Below are positions 16,278 through 24,098 of a stretch of DNA of 64,000 bases, piece by piece; the stretch's first letter is position 1; every line of letters starts with the position of its first letter. Origin of the DNA: Paenibacillus sp. GP183 (GTDB lineage Bacteria > Bacillota > Bacilli > Paenibacillales > NBRC-103111); NCBI RefSeq assembly GCF_900104695.1, contig NZ_FNSW01000001.1, positions 372,001-436,000 on the forward strand. The letters run 5' to 3'. The translations under genes and the position numbers were made by a program. A model generated the notes under the pieces. The model worked only from the letters and a program-made list of their open reading frames with translations. It did no database searches and had not been told where the DNA came from.

Positions 16278-17233
16278 AACTCCGCTGCGCTGTACTCGAT
16301 GACTATCAACAAGTCGCCCTGACCATAGCCGACTGGTCTTCTATCTCTGATCAGGTGGAGATCGAATCCTTTAACCGGCATTTTATGGATGAGGATGAAT
16401 TGATTAGCAAGCTCAGCCATTTTGAAATCATTGTGATCATGCGCGAACGCACTCCTTTTCGTGCAGCACTGTTCGCACGCTTACCCCGTTTGAAACTGCT
16501 GGTTACGACGGGCATGTGGAACGCATCTATCGATCTCGAAGCGGCAGCTTTGCACGGTGTGACCGTTTGCGGCACATCTGGTAACTCGGAGCCTACAGTA
16601 GAGTTGACTTGGGCCTTAATTCTAGGACTTGCACGCAATTTGGTGCAGGAGAACAACGCACTCCGAAATAATGGCCCTTGGCAATCTACCCTCGGGACGG
16701 ATCTCCATGGCAAACGGCTTGGGCTGCTGGGACTCGGCAAGATCGGCAGCCGAGTGGCTCGTGTCGGCTTGGCGTTCGGTATGGAAGTGATGGCGTGGAG
16801 CCAGAATTTAACCAAGGATCGGACGGATCAGGCAGGCGTACAATTGGCAGCGTCGAAAGAGGAGCTGCTGAAAAGCTCGGATTTTGTCTCCATCCACCTT
16901 GTGCTCAGCGAACGGACGAGGGGGCTCATAGGCACCTCAGAGCTCCAACAGATGCGCCCATCCGCGTATCTCATCAACACATCTCGTGCTCCGATTGTCA
17001 ATCAAGCCGCCTTCATTGAAGCTCTGCAAAAAGGTTGGATCGCTGGGGCCGGTATCGATGTATATGACATGGAGCCTCTGCCGGAAGATGATATTCTTCG
17101 CTCTTTGCAGAATGTTCTGACCACACCGCATCTTGGTTATGTATCGAAAGGGAATTATCATACTTTTTATCAAGGCGCAGTCGAAGACATACAAGCTTTC
17201 TTGTCCGGGGCGCCGATTCGAAAGCTGTCTTGA
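16274..17233 (+). CDS. D-isomer-specific 2-hydroxyacid dehydrogenase
   Basis: A 319-residue NAD-dependent dehydrogenase. The Rossmann motif GLLGLGKIGSRVARVG lies near residues 147-162. The catalytic Arg is in INTSRAPIVN, the Glu in YDMEPLPEDD and the His in TTPHLGYVS, all in family order. The start is ATG 16274, overlapping the PPOX gene by four bases, with GAGGCAGG upstream. A longer open frame to 16148 runs through the PPOX gene and is rejected. The substrate cannot be assigned. Confidence 0.92.
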   Translation: MKLRCAVLDDYQQVALTIADWSSISDQVEIESFNRHFMDEDELISKLSHFEIIVIMRERTPFRAALFARLPRLKLLVTTGMWNASIDLEAAALHGVTVCGTSGNSEPTVELTWALILGLARNLVQENNALRNNGPWQSTLGTDLHGKRLGLLGLGKIGSRVARVGLAFGMEVMAWSQNLTKDRTDQAGVQLAASKEELLKSSDFVSIHLVLSERTRGLIGTSELQQMRPSAYLINTSRAPIVNQAAFIEALQKGWIAGAGIDVYDMEPLPEDDILRSLQNVLTTPHLGYVSKGNYHTFYQGAVEDIQAFLSGAPIRKLS

Positions 17234-17258
17234 TGCCAAATTATGGAGGGGATAGAGC

Positions 17259-17939
17259 ATGTGCGGGCGTTATACGATCATCGTAACTTTGGACGAGCTC
17301 TTACGGCGCTATGATGTTTCCGGTTCGATCATGCCTTCTCATATGCCCAGGTACAATGTAGCTCCGGGACAAATGGTGATGGCCGTGATCAACGACGGCG
17401 AGCGGAATCGACTCGGGGAGCTGCGCTGGGGGTTGATTCCCGAATGGGCGAGAGATGAGAGGATCGGCTACAAGATGCTGAATGCGAGGGCGGAGACACT
17501 GGCAGAGAAACCGGCATTCAGAAACTCTCTTCAGCGCAAAAGATGCCTCATTCCCGCCGACTCCTTCTACGACTGGAAACGGACAGATAAAGGGAAGCAG
17601 CCGATGCGGATCCTGCTGAGGAGCAAAGAGGTATTCAGCTTGGCTGGGCTTTACGATACCTGGACATCACCGGATGGGAGCAAGATCTCAACGTGCACGG
17701 TTATAACTACAAGATCCAATGAAATGATGGCGGAGATCCATGACCGCATGCCGGTGATTTTACGGCCGCAGGAGGAGTCCATATGGCTGGATCGCCAGGT
17801 TACCCAGACCGATTTTCTGCTTCCATTGCTGAGGCCGTATGAGGCGGATGAGATGTATGCTTATCCAGTGTCGGACAGGGTGGGCAATGTGCGTAATGAT
17901 GATGAAGCTTGCGTTGAGGAGGCTGCCCTGCTCTTATAA
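17259..17939 (+). CDS. SRAP/YedK family abasic-site DNA-protein crosslink protein
   Basis: A 226-residue HMCES/YedK homologue that covalently caps abasic sites in single-stranded DNA. Cys2, the crosslinking residue, is in MCGRYT. The conserved Asn is in LNARAET and the active-site His in IHDRMPVIL. The usual catalytic Glu of the FYEWK motif is Asp here (SFYDWK), a conservative but noteworthy change. It starts behind TATGGAGGGG, 25 bases after the hydroxyacid dehydrogenase. It lies about 1.6 kb from the SOS translesion operon, a sensible neighbourhood for damage tolerance. Confidence 0.92.
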   Translation: MCGRYTIIVTLDELLRRYDVSGSIMPSHMPRYNVAPGQMVMAVINDGERNRLGELRWGLIPEWARDERIGYKMLNARAETLAEKPAFRNSLQRKRCLIPADSFYDWKRTDKGKQPMRILLRSKEVFSLAGLYDTWTSPDGSKISTCTVITTRSNEMMAEIHDRMPVILRPQEESIWLDRQVTQTDFLLPLLRPYEADEMYAYPVSDRVGNVRNDDEACVEEAALLL

Positions 17940-17977
17940 AAAATCCCGTACCACGTTAGAGTGGACGGGATTTTTTT
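17938..17977. terminator. Bidirectional terminator
   Basis: AAATCCCGT pairs with ACGGGATTT, inner CCAC pairs with GTGG around GTTAGA, and T7 follows. It separates the SRAP gene (plus) from the converging permease cluster (minus). Confidence 0.88.
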
Positions 17978-17981
17978 ATAG

Positions 17982-19013
17982 TCATTTATTAACTTCCGAT
18001 AGCGGGTCGAAATTCGGATAGACGTAAGCAGATTCGGGAGTAGGAATTTTTTCCACCTTACTGGCCTGAATCTTGAAAATTTCATTGTCGTGATAGGTTG
18101 TTTTCTGGATGGTGCCGCTAACCGTCACCCAAGTGTCTTTTGCGTAATTTTTGGCAGTGGGGAAATCGATCAATACCCCATATGGCGAGGCATCCGCTGA
18201 ACAGCACTGCATGACGAATCTTCCAACGACAAATTGATTTTCCTTTAAATCGTTCTCACGGTACACAAAGCCGCTGATTTCGATTTTTTTGCCGATAAAA
18301 GGATCTTTGAACAGATCAATCGCAGATAAAACCTCCAAATAAATTTCCGGTTTAACGACAATCTTGTCCTTCTTGTAAAGCTCTTTGGCCAGGCTGGCCA
18401 GTTCTTCATCCCATTTGTCCGCAGGCTTGAACATCTTGTCTAATTCAGCTTCGGTTTTAGTGGAGGAAGAGGACTTGGCTGCTTGATCTTGAGCTAAATT
18501 GGGATCGGCAGTTGGAGAAGCGGTTGGTTTGGAGCTTTCTGCGGCACTTAGTCCGCTGTTAGGACTGGGAGAAGGACTAGAAGAAGGTATGGGAGTAGGA
18601 GCGGGTTTAGCAGCTGAGCTAACAACTCGATTGGAGCTTGAACCCGTCAGGCTCATTCCTTTTTTCTCGGCGAGCGCACTGCTCATGGCCGTGTTGGGCA
18701 GCAAAAAGCCAACGAGCAGCGGCAAAATGAACAGGCTGTAGGCAATCCCGTTTCGCATAACGGAGCGCGAGGGCGTATGCTCGCAATCGCAGACCACACG
18801 ATTTCCCCAATAGGCGCGCAAAGCCATGTACCCTTGATAACACGACACTATGTACAACACGACGGCTGAAGCCTGAACATAGATCATCATACGCGGAGCG
18901 ATATAATAACCAAGCGCCCCGGATTTGGACAAAAACACGATATAGCTCGAGAAGCCAAGCAGAATGAAGGTGCGGACGAAATAATGAAGACTTAAGAAGC
19001 GGTTTTCGCTCAT
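17982..19013 (-). CDS. TIGR03943/YcgQ family membrane protein
   Basis: A 343-residue protein with three or four N-terminal membrane segments, then a Ser/Pro-rich linker (about residues 140-185), then a soluble domain with KIEISGFVYR, FVVGRFVMQCCSAD and ATG-like beta structure typical of TIGR03943 proteins. A CDCE motif lies in the first cytoplasmic loop. It is always found beside a YraQ/DUF318 permease, here encoded 50 bases upstream. The role is unknown; metal or thiol chemistry is suspected from the Cys motifs. ATG 19013 with AAGGGG was preferred to an upstream GTG. Confidence 0.82.
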   Translation of the reverse strand: MSENRFLSLHYFVRTFILLGFSSYIVFLSKSGALGYYIAPRMMIYVQASAVVLYIVSCYQGYMALRAYWGNRVVCDCEHTPSRSVMRNGIAYSLFILPLLVGFLLPNTAMSSALAEKKGMSLTGSSSNRVVSSAAKPAPTPIPSSSPSPSPNSGLSAAESSKPTASPTADPNLAQDQAAKSSSSTKTEAELDKMFKPADKWDEELASLAKELYKKDKIVVKPEIYLEVLSAIDLFKDPFIGKKIEISGFVYRENDLKENQFVVGRFVMQCCSADASPYGVLIDFPTAKNYAKDTWVTVSGTIQKTTYHDNEIFKIQASKVEKIPTPESAYVYPNFDPLSEVNK

Positions 19014-19063
19014 GAGTTTGATCCCCTTCACAGTTTGCTCTTCCTTTAGGACGGTGTAGCCGT

Positions 19064-20098
19064 TTATCCTTGCATGAAAAATAATCGTTCAACGATCAAG
19101 GAGCCGCTTAGCACGGTAATGGCTATGAGTATCGACAGAATCAGGACGAATCGGGTTTTAAAAATCGATAAAAGCATCAGGGTGTTTTTGAAATCGAGCA
19201 TCGGACCGAACACCAGAAACGTCAGCAGGGAGCCTGCGGTAAACGTATTGGTGAAAGACGAAGCCACAAAGGCATCCGACGTGGAGCACAGCGAAAGCAC
19301 ATAACCGAACCCCATCATGAATAGATGTGAGCTTAATGGGCCCTGACCGATGCCCACCAACAAATCTCGGGCCAGGAAGGTCTGAATGCCTGCGGTAATC
19401 AGTGAACCGAATATGAGATATTTGCCCATTTCGAAAAATTCATCGGAAGCATGAACAAAAAAGGTCGCTACTCTGCCGCCGTGTGAATGGCCATGATCAT
19501 GATGCTCATGATGGTGATGGTGGCTGTGAGGTTCAATGCGGTTCGACTTATTTTGGCGCAGCGGATTCTTTTTCACATAACGATATAAAATCAATCCGAT
19601 CGCAAAAGCGACAGCAAAGGCCAAACCCATCCGGGAATAGGCGATTTCCGGGCGGGAACGAAACGCAAGAAACGTGGATGCATAGACAATGGGGTTAATG
19701 ATCGGGCCGGTACAGATAAAGACAATGGCGATGTAAACAGGCATGCCCTTCATAATCAGGCGCCGAACTACCGGAATCATGCCGCATTCGCACATGGGGA
19801 AAATAATGCCCATCACGCAAGCGAACAAAATGCCGAGGATTGGGTTTTTGGGAATGATGCGGCTGATCGTTTGCTCGGAAACAAACACCTGAAGCAGCGA
19901 AGAGAGGATCACACCGAGCAGGATAAAAGGGATGGCTTCGAGCAGTATGCTGATGAACATCGTTTTAAAAGAATGCAAATAGTCCGAGCTCGCGATGGAA
20001 AATTGCGGCAAACCTTTATCGACCAGGATAAAAAATACAAGCAGAAAACAAACAGCGGCTATGAAATTGAGTCCAAAACGGTATATACGAATAGGCAT
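19064..20098 (-). CDS. YraQ/DUF318 family permease with a His-rich loop
   Basis: A 344-residue predicted permease with eight to ten membrane helices. Two Cys motifs lie in membrane regions: FPMCECGMIPV and LSLCSTSDAF, the latter diagnostic for the family. The central hydrophilic loop is a His-rich stretch (about 11 His in 18 residues, with HDHGHSH), suggesting divalent metal binding. The start is ATG 20098 with TGGGAGAA upstream; the open frame extends to 20317 without a ribosome site. It forms an operon with the TIGR03943 gene. A weak palindrome at 20118-20140 could be a metal-regulator site. Confidence 0.87.
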   Translation of the reverse strand: MPIRIYRFGLNFIAAVCFLLVFFILVDKGLPQFSIASSDYLHSFKTMFISILLEAIPFILLGVILSSLLQVFVSEQTISRIIPKNPILGILFACVMGIIFPMCECGMIPVVRRLIMKGMPVYIAIVFICTGPIINPIVYASTFLAFRSRPEIAYSRMGLAFAVAFAIGLILYRYVKKNPLRQNKSNRIEPHSHHHHHEHHDHGHSHGGRVATFFVHASDEFFEMGKYLIFGSLITAGIQTFLARDLLVGIGQGPLSSHLFMMGFGYVLSLCSTSDAFVASSFTNTFTAGSLLTFLVFGPMLDFKNTLMLLSIFKTRFVLILSILIAITVLSGSLIVERLFFMQG

Positions 20099-20175
20099 GA
20101 GCAGGTTCTCCCAATGGTTAATCATAACAATTATATCGTATGAATTTAGGCAGGTATATAGGACAACTTTCGTCT

Positions 20176-21009
20176 TTATGACTTCGGCGGAATCCTGATT
20201 TGCACAGCTCTCTCGGACTGACCGTCGTTTTCCTGGGGATAGCCAAGAGAGGCATTGACGAAGCGGCAGTCGTGATTCACATAATCCATCCGCCGATGCA
20301 TATGCCCAAAGCACCAAATCTTTTTGGAGATCAATGGAAAGAATGGGGCTCCGTCAAAATAATAATAGCTCGTAGCTTTGCTCAGCTTGCCCACTTGCGG
20401 AGACCTGCTCCAATCGGGTGAGAAGTGAGTGATAATCACATCTGAATAGGGCAGTATTCGAGCGAGCTTTCTTTTTTCTTCATAGAACATCTCTTTGGTG
20501 TCGCGAGGCTTTCCGCGCGTTAATTTAGCATCATTGGAAACGGATTTCCAATGCTCATAAATCTCGGGATAATTCGAATTTAAAATTTGGATGGCATACT
20601 GAAAATCGTACCACATGCCGCAGCCGCCATAATGAGTTCCGTCAATCGTCACCACATCTCCATCCAGAAAGAGAACGTTCGGGAGATATTTGATCCTTTT
20701 TTTCATATCATCCAGCCTGTTCATGGAATTAAAACCAAACTTATATCGAATCGATGGAGTCAGCATGTAGTAATCGTGATTGCCGGCTACCAGCAGGATG
20801 TAAGTGTAATGCTCCTTAAGCGCCTTCAACAGCTTGTAATTTTGCTTGTTATCATGACCGATATCTCCAGCGATGATCAAGACGGCAGAAGGCTGGGGAG
20901 GCAGAATCTTTTGAATAAACTCTTCCAGGCTCTTCTTTTTGAAGGCATTCCAACCGGGAGTCACCCAAAAGTCAAGATGGATATCCGAAATCAGATCAAA
21001 ACTGGACAT
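20176..21009 (-). CDS. Calcineurin-like metallophosphoesterase
   Basis: A 277-residue metallophosphoesterase with the five motifs in order: SDIHLD, AGDIGHDN, AGNHDYY, ITHFSPDW and GHMHRR. These bind the two-metal centre. It is predicted cytoplasmic, with no signal peptide. The ATG follows CGGGAGGAACC. The substrate is unknown; cyclic nucleotides, phosphoesters or nucleic acid are all possible in this family. It is transcribed toward the permease pair, 77 bases away. Confidence 0.9.
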   Translation of the reverse strand: MSSFDLISDIHLDFWVTPGWNAFKKKSLEEFIQKILPPQPSAVLIIAGDIGHDNKQNYKLLKALKEHYTYILLVAGNHDYYMLTPSIRYKFGFNSMNRLDDMKKRIKYLPNVLFLDGDVVTIDGTHYGGCGMWYDFQYAIQILNSNYPEIYEHWKSVSNDAKLTRGKPRDTKEMFYEEKRKLARILPYSDVIITHFSPDWSRSPQVGKLSKATSYYYFDGAPFFPLISKKIWCFGHMHRRMDYVNHDCRFVNASLGYPQENDGQSERAVQIRIPPKS

Positions 21010-21052
21010 GGTTCCTCCCGAATTTGTTTTTTTAAAAAAAGCGATGTCTGCT

Positions 21053-21078
21053 GTGTAAAATTTCTAGTTAATGGGTAA
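21053..21078 (+). promoter_or_regulatory. Possible stress-sigma (sigma-B-like) promoter
   Basis: GTGTAA, 14-base spacer, GGGTAA. It differs by one base from the GTTTAA-N12-14-GGGWAW consensus and ends 51 bases before the 122-residue gene. Many Paenibacillus lack a classical SigB, so this may be coincidence. Confidence 0.3.
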
Positions 21079-21129
21079 TGAACGTATAAGAGACTTTGTA
21101 CTGCCATTCTTGCAAAGGAGGGGAAACGG

Positions 21130-21498
21130 ATGACTAGACCTGTTCAAGCTTATTTTAACACGGAAAGTGAAGCTGAGGATGCAAAAATTTTACTGCAAAC
21201 CCTTGCAGCCGATATGCTGGAGGTTGGTGAAACGGGTGATGAACATCTAAACGGAGTACGGTTCATTGCGCCTTTTACCGTTGCACAGGGGACCTTGGGA
21301 GGGTCTGGCGCTATAAATACGGGTGCTGGAGCCGCCATCACGAATACGACACCGATCGTGGGGGATCTCGATACCAACAAGCGAGAGAACCTAAACGACT
21401 TGAGATATGTACTTTCCGGTAAAGTCCGAGACGAAGATTTCGATGAAGCCGTAACCATGATTCAACGCAACAATGGCCATGTAATGGCATTGGATTAA
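21130..21498 (+). CDS. Hypothetical 122-residue protein, possibly stress-related
   Basis: I do not recognise a named family with confidence. The N-terminus (TRPVQAYFNTESEAEDAKILLQ) resembles the ferredoxin-like start of YflT/17M general-stress proteins. A Gly/Ala/Thr-rich centre (about residues 54-78) follows, then a charged helical end. There is no signal peptide or clear membrane helix. A strong AAAGGAGGGG site precedes the ATG, so it is probably a real gene. It is transcribed divergently from the metallophosphoesterase. Confidence 0.75.
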   Translation: MTRPVQAYFNTESEAEDAKILLQTLAADMLEVGETGDEHLNGVRFIAPFTVAQGTLGGSGAINTGAGAAITNTTPIVGDLDTNKRENLNDLRYVLSGKVRDEDFDEAVTMIQRNNGHVMALD

Positions 21499-21507
21499 TT
21501 TGCATGA

Positions 21508-21524
21508 ATGTAATGACATTACAT
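21508..21524. repeat. 17-bp perfect palindrome
   Basis: ATGTAATG-A-CATTACAT, arms of 8 bp with one central base, directly after the 122-residue gene. It could be an operator or small hairpin; it lacks a T-run. A 68-codon frame starts inside it (21523-21729) but has no ribosome site. Confidence 0.6.
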
Positions 21525-21734
21525 GACGATGGCGGTGTTGAGGGTGCCTTTTAACGTCCAGGATTGGGAAAGGGTAAATAGCTATACTTATCGAAACAAG
21601 AGTACCAGACTGTGCAAAAGTAAGGTGACCTTCAGTTTGGAGGAGCAGTACAAGCTGGAGATCCGCGACTTCATATTAATCAAAAGCGGAGCCCTATTGA
21701 TCAAGAAACTCTTAAACCAAAAGGAATGATCAAA

Positions 21735-21764
21735 GACAAAAGACGCCTCATTAGAAGCGCCTTT
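21735..21764 (-). terminator. Terminator after the coat-like gene
   Basis: On the minus strand AAAGGCGC pairs with GCGTCTTT (one G-T pair) around a 10-base loop, followed by a T-rich TGTCTTTG. Confidence 0.6.
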
Positions 21765-21779
21765 GTTTGGTTGGAACGA

Positions 21780-22106
21780 TTATTCACGCGGCTGATGTCC
21801 ATAAGGCACATGATGGCCATGCATTGGATAATATTGATGATGATATTGCCAAGGTTGATGAAGCATCCATGGGTTGTAGCCTTGCTGCCAGGGTTGCAAC
21901 CCAAAAGAATGGTATCCTGGGTGACCGCCAAATTGGCCAAATTGGCCATACTGCCCATAGTGTCCATAAGGAGTATAATGACCATACTGGCCGTGACCGT
22001 ACGGGACTTGGCCATGAAAACCTGGTTGCATATGCATCGGCTGAGCAGCCCGAAACACATCAAAAGCAGTTTCTGTTTCCTCAATTGGTGGATTTTCTTG
22101 CGACAT
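21780..22106 (-). CDS. Gly/Tyr/His/Gln-rich low-complexity protein, coat-like
   Basis: A 108-residue protein with a short ordinary N-terminus (SQENPPIEETETAFDVF) and then degenerate repeats of YGHYGQYGQFG type rich in Gly, His, Tyr, Gln and Pro. It has no Cys, signal peptide or membrane helix. Such composition is typical of spore-coat or other crosslinkable, tyrosine-rich structural proteins, but no named homologue is recognised. The ATG follows AGAGGAG. The assignment to the coat is inference from composition in a spore-former. Confidence 0.7.
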   Translation of the reverse strand: MSQENPPIEETETAFDVFRAAQPMHMQPGFHGQVPYGHGQYGHYTPYGHYGQYGQFGQFGGHPGYHSFGLQPWQQGYNPWMLHQPWQYHHQYYPMHGHHVPYGHQPRE

Positions 22107-22196
22107 CGGTATATTTCTCCTCTCTTCTGAAAGCCTACTATAGGCTATGCATGAAGAAGAAAGAAGGGCACCTGTCTTGAGAAAATGGGCTCTAGC

Positions 22197-22802
22197 CTAT
22201 TCGACCTTTGCTCCAAACGATCTCGCCAAAAGGACAGCTTGTGTGATGTCCAGTCGTGCGCCTTTAATGTCCAGAGCTTTAAAATCAATGCCATCAAGCA
22301 GGGCTCCGCGCAAATCCGCGCCTTGCAGCTTCACTTTGGCCATCTGCGCACGTGTGAGGTCAGAAGATCTTAAGTCTGTTTTTTCCAGGTTGCATTCATA
22401 TAAGTCAGCCTCTATCAGGCGTATGCCGCGCAAATCCTGTTTTGATAAATTGGCATACCTTAGGTTGGTATAAGACCAATCTCCGCCACGGATCGTAATA
22501 CCGTCCAATTGGGCTTTTGTGAAATCAGAGCCTACCATTTTACATTCGTCAAATTTGGCGACAAACAGGTTCGCCTCTTGAAATTGGCAATTGGTAAAGG
22601 CCGAACCCGTATGAATGGAAGCATTAAACATCGCTCCCGTAAAATCACATTCGATGAAGCTGCATCCCTTTGTCGTGACTTCTTCCAAGTGAGTTCCACG
22701 AAACAGGCATTTTACAAACGTACAGCCAAGCAGCTCACCATCTCTTTGATCTGCTTGGCTGAAGTCGACTTCTTCGTAGGTTTGGTCCGTGTACTGGAAC
22801 AC
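22197..22802 (-). CDS. Pentapeptide-repeat protein, Qnr-like
   Basis: A 201-residue right-handed quadrilateral beta-helix protein built almost entirely of A(D/N)LXX-type repeats, e.g. ADLYECNLEKTDLRSSDLT. It has a short non-repeat break near the N-terminus and a C-terminal helix (LDITQAVLLARSFGAKVE) that parallels the dimerising end of Qnr proteins. Qnr-type proteins mimic DNA and protect gyrase and topoisomerase IV from quinolones. That activity is inferred; many chromosomal homologues have no proven role. It lies two bases after a small gene, so they form an operon. Confidence 0.85.
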   Translation of the reverse strand: MFQYTDQTYEEVDFSQADQRDGELLGCTFVKCLFRGTHLEEVTTKGCSFIECDFTGAMFNASIHTGSAFTNCQFQEANLFVAKFDECKMVGSDFTKAQLDGITIRGGDWSYTNLRYANLSKQDLRGIRLIEADLYECNLEKTDLRSSDLTRAQMAKVKLQGADLRGALLDGIDFKALDIKGARLDITQAVLLARSFGAKVE

Positions 22803-22804
22803 GT

Positions 22805-23008
22805 CTAAAATCCTATTTTATGGGAAACAGGTTTGTTTTCACTGTTTAACACAATGTTTCTAATCGAAGAAACAGGAATGATATGACTCTCGATTGAGGT
22901 TGTGTAGGTCAGGAACTTATCATCAGCCTCTTTAATCGTACCTCTGCTTACAAGTTGGCCGTCAATGAAATAAATAGTGGCTTCTTTACCATTGAGATAG
23001 CTTAACAT
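22805..23008 (-). CDS. Small beta-rich (Sm-like?) protein co-transcribed with the pentapeptide protein
   Basis: A 67-residue protein with an alternating hydrophobic pattern: ATIYFIDGQLVSRGTIKEAD, then FLTYTT and IIPVSSIRNIVL. A short strongly bent beta barrel of the Sm/DUF2642 sort would give this pattern, but the fold is inferred and no family is certain. The ATG at 23008 has AAAGGATG nine bases upstream; the ATG 12 bases earlier directly abuts that site and is rejected. The gap to the pentapeptide gene is two bases. Confidence 0.7.
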   Translation of the reverse strand: MLSYLNGKEATIYFIDGQLVSRGTIKEADDKFLTYTTSIESHIIPVSSIRNIVLNSENKPVSHKIGF

Positions 23009-23126
23009 AGATAGGATCATCCTTTCTTTGATTCAATTTCTATTGATTTCGATTATACGCACTCATTCATACGTTGTCCATCACGGGAAAAAGTGATGAT
23101 TGCCGAAAAGGTTTCACGACAAATCA

Positions 23127-23156
23127 AACAGACTGCCGATTTCTCGACAGCCTGTT
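23127..23156 (-). terminator. Hairpin after the LysM-CAP gene
   Basis: On the minus strand AACAGGCTGTCGA pairs with TCGGCAGTCTGTT (two mismatches), tetraloop GAAA. The downstream T-run is weak. Confidence 0.5.
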
Positions 23157-23185
23157 CGCTTCCAGCCTGAAAAGGCTTGTCCTAT

Positions 23186-23848
23186 TTATTTCGTGAATTC
23201 CTGTACCCATTCGCCATTGTAATAAGCAACACCAATTTTAGCGAAATTCGGACTTAAAATGTTTTGACGATGTCCTGCGCTGTTCATCCAGGCAGTCATA
23301 ACTTCCTGCGGTGTTCTTTGACCCATGGCAATATTCTCGCCAGCATAGCTATATTTAATGCCAAATGCTGTCATCATGGCAAAGGGAGAGCCGTAGGTAG
23401 GGGATGTATGGCTGAAATAATTGTTGTTGTACATATCTTTGGCTTTTGCCAAAGCCATCGACGACAATGCGCTGTCGCTAGATAAAGCACTGAGTCCTGC
23501 ATTGGCACGCTCTTTGTTAACCAAGGAAACAACTTGATTCGCATATGAGGAAACAGATATGGTACTGCCCGTTGACTTCGGTGTGGTACTGCCCGTAGAC
23601 TTCGGAGGGCTTGGAGGGGAATAGCTTGCTCCAGGGATGTTTAGAACCAATCCCGGCCAAATGTTATTCGGGTTGGATATCTGCGGATTAGCTTTAATAA
23701 GACTGCTTAAGCTAATTCCATTGCGATTGGCAATGAGCGACATGGTATCACTGCTTTTTACCGTATACGAGGCAGCAGAAGCGGCTCCGGCTCCGATGAT
23801 CGTACTTAGTGCAAGAATACCGGTTAAAACGGACTTTCTGAAACGCAT
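23186..23848 (-). CDS. Secreted LysM-CAP (SCP/YkwD-like) domain protein
   Basis: A 220-residue exported protein. The signal peptide ends near Ala-Ser-Ala (about residue 26). A LysM domain follows (about 27-72: YTVKSSDTMSLIANRNGIS to PGLVLNIPG), binding peptidoglycan. A Pro/Ser/Thr linker leads to a CAP domain (about 100-220) with the family signatures HTSPTYGSPF, AGENIA and SAGHRQNIL. The start is ATG 23848, nine bases after GAGAGG. A longer frame runs into the riboswitch and is rejected. A c-di-AMP riboswitch precedes it, which fits cell-wall control. Confidence 0.92.
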   Translation of the reverse strand: MRFRKSVLTGILALSTIIGAGAASAASYTVKSSDTMSLIANRNGISLSSLIKANPQISNPNNIWPGLVLNIPGASYSPPSPPKSTGSTTPKSTGSTISVSSYANQVVSLVNKERANAGLSALSSDSALSSMALAKAKDMYNNNYFSHTSPTYGSPFAMMTAFGIKYSYAGENIAMGQRTPQEVMTAWMNSAGHRQNILSPNFAKIGVAYYNGEWVQEFTK

Positions 23849-23869
23849 TGAATCCATCCTCTCTTTTTT

Positions 23870-23988
23870 GCGGCCTGCGAGGTTAGCTGACGGGTTCGGG
23901 TCAAAGAGCAATCGCCCGGCCATGGATCATGGCTTCACCCCAAACAACAATGGGTTCCCCGCGCATCATATGAAGCTTCGGCCTCTTA
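23870..23988 (-). ncRNA. Cyclic di-AMP (ydaO/yuaA) riboswitch
   Basis: On the minus strand the conserved ydaO blocks occur in order: GCGGGGAACCCA, then TTGGGGTGAA, then GACCCGAACCCGTCAGC and TAACCTCGCAGGCC. These form the two ligand-binding junctions. It ends about 20 bases before the LysM-CAP start codon. ydaO riboswitches switch off their gene when c-di-AMP is high and often control cell-wall hydrolases and osmolyte or K+ transport. I see no strong separate terminator between aptamer and gene, so the expression platform is unclear. Confidence 0.92.
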
Positions 23989-24098
23989 GTTGATATTTCT
24001 CATAGATCATGAGATTACTAATTTTAACATGGTCTGCCTATTTATGTCTTTGTACTAATTTTACCAATTTATTGGGCCAATTTGGACTGGACAACGTC

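Noticed and set aside
21523-21729. 68-codon frame starting inside the 17-bp palindrome
   Set aside because: No ribosome site and no recognisable protein; kept only as a remark with the palindrome.
23849-23923. N-terminal extension of the LysM-CAP protein
   Set aside because: Those codons fall inside the c-di-AMP riboswitch; ATG 23848 gives a clean signal peptide.
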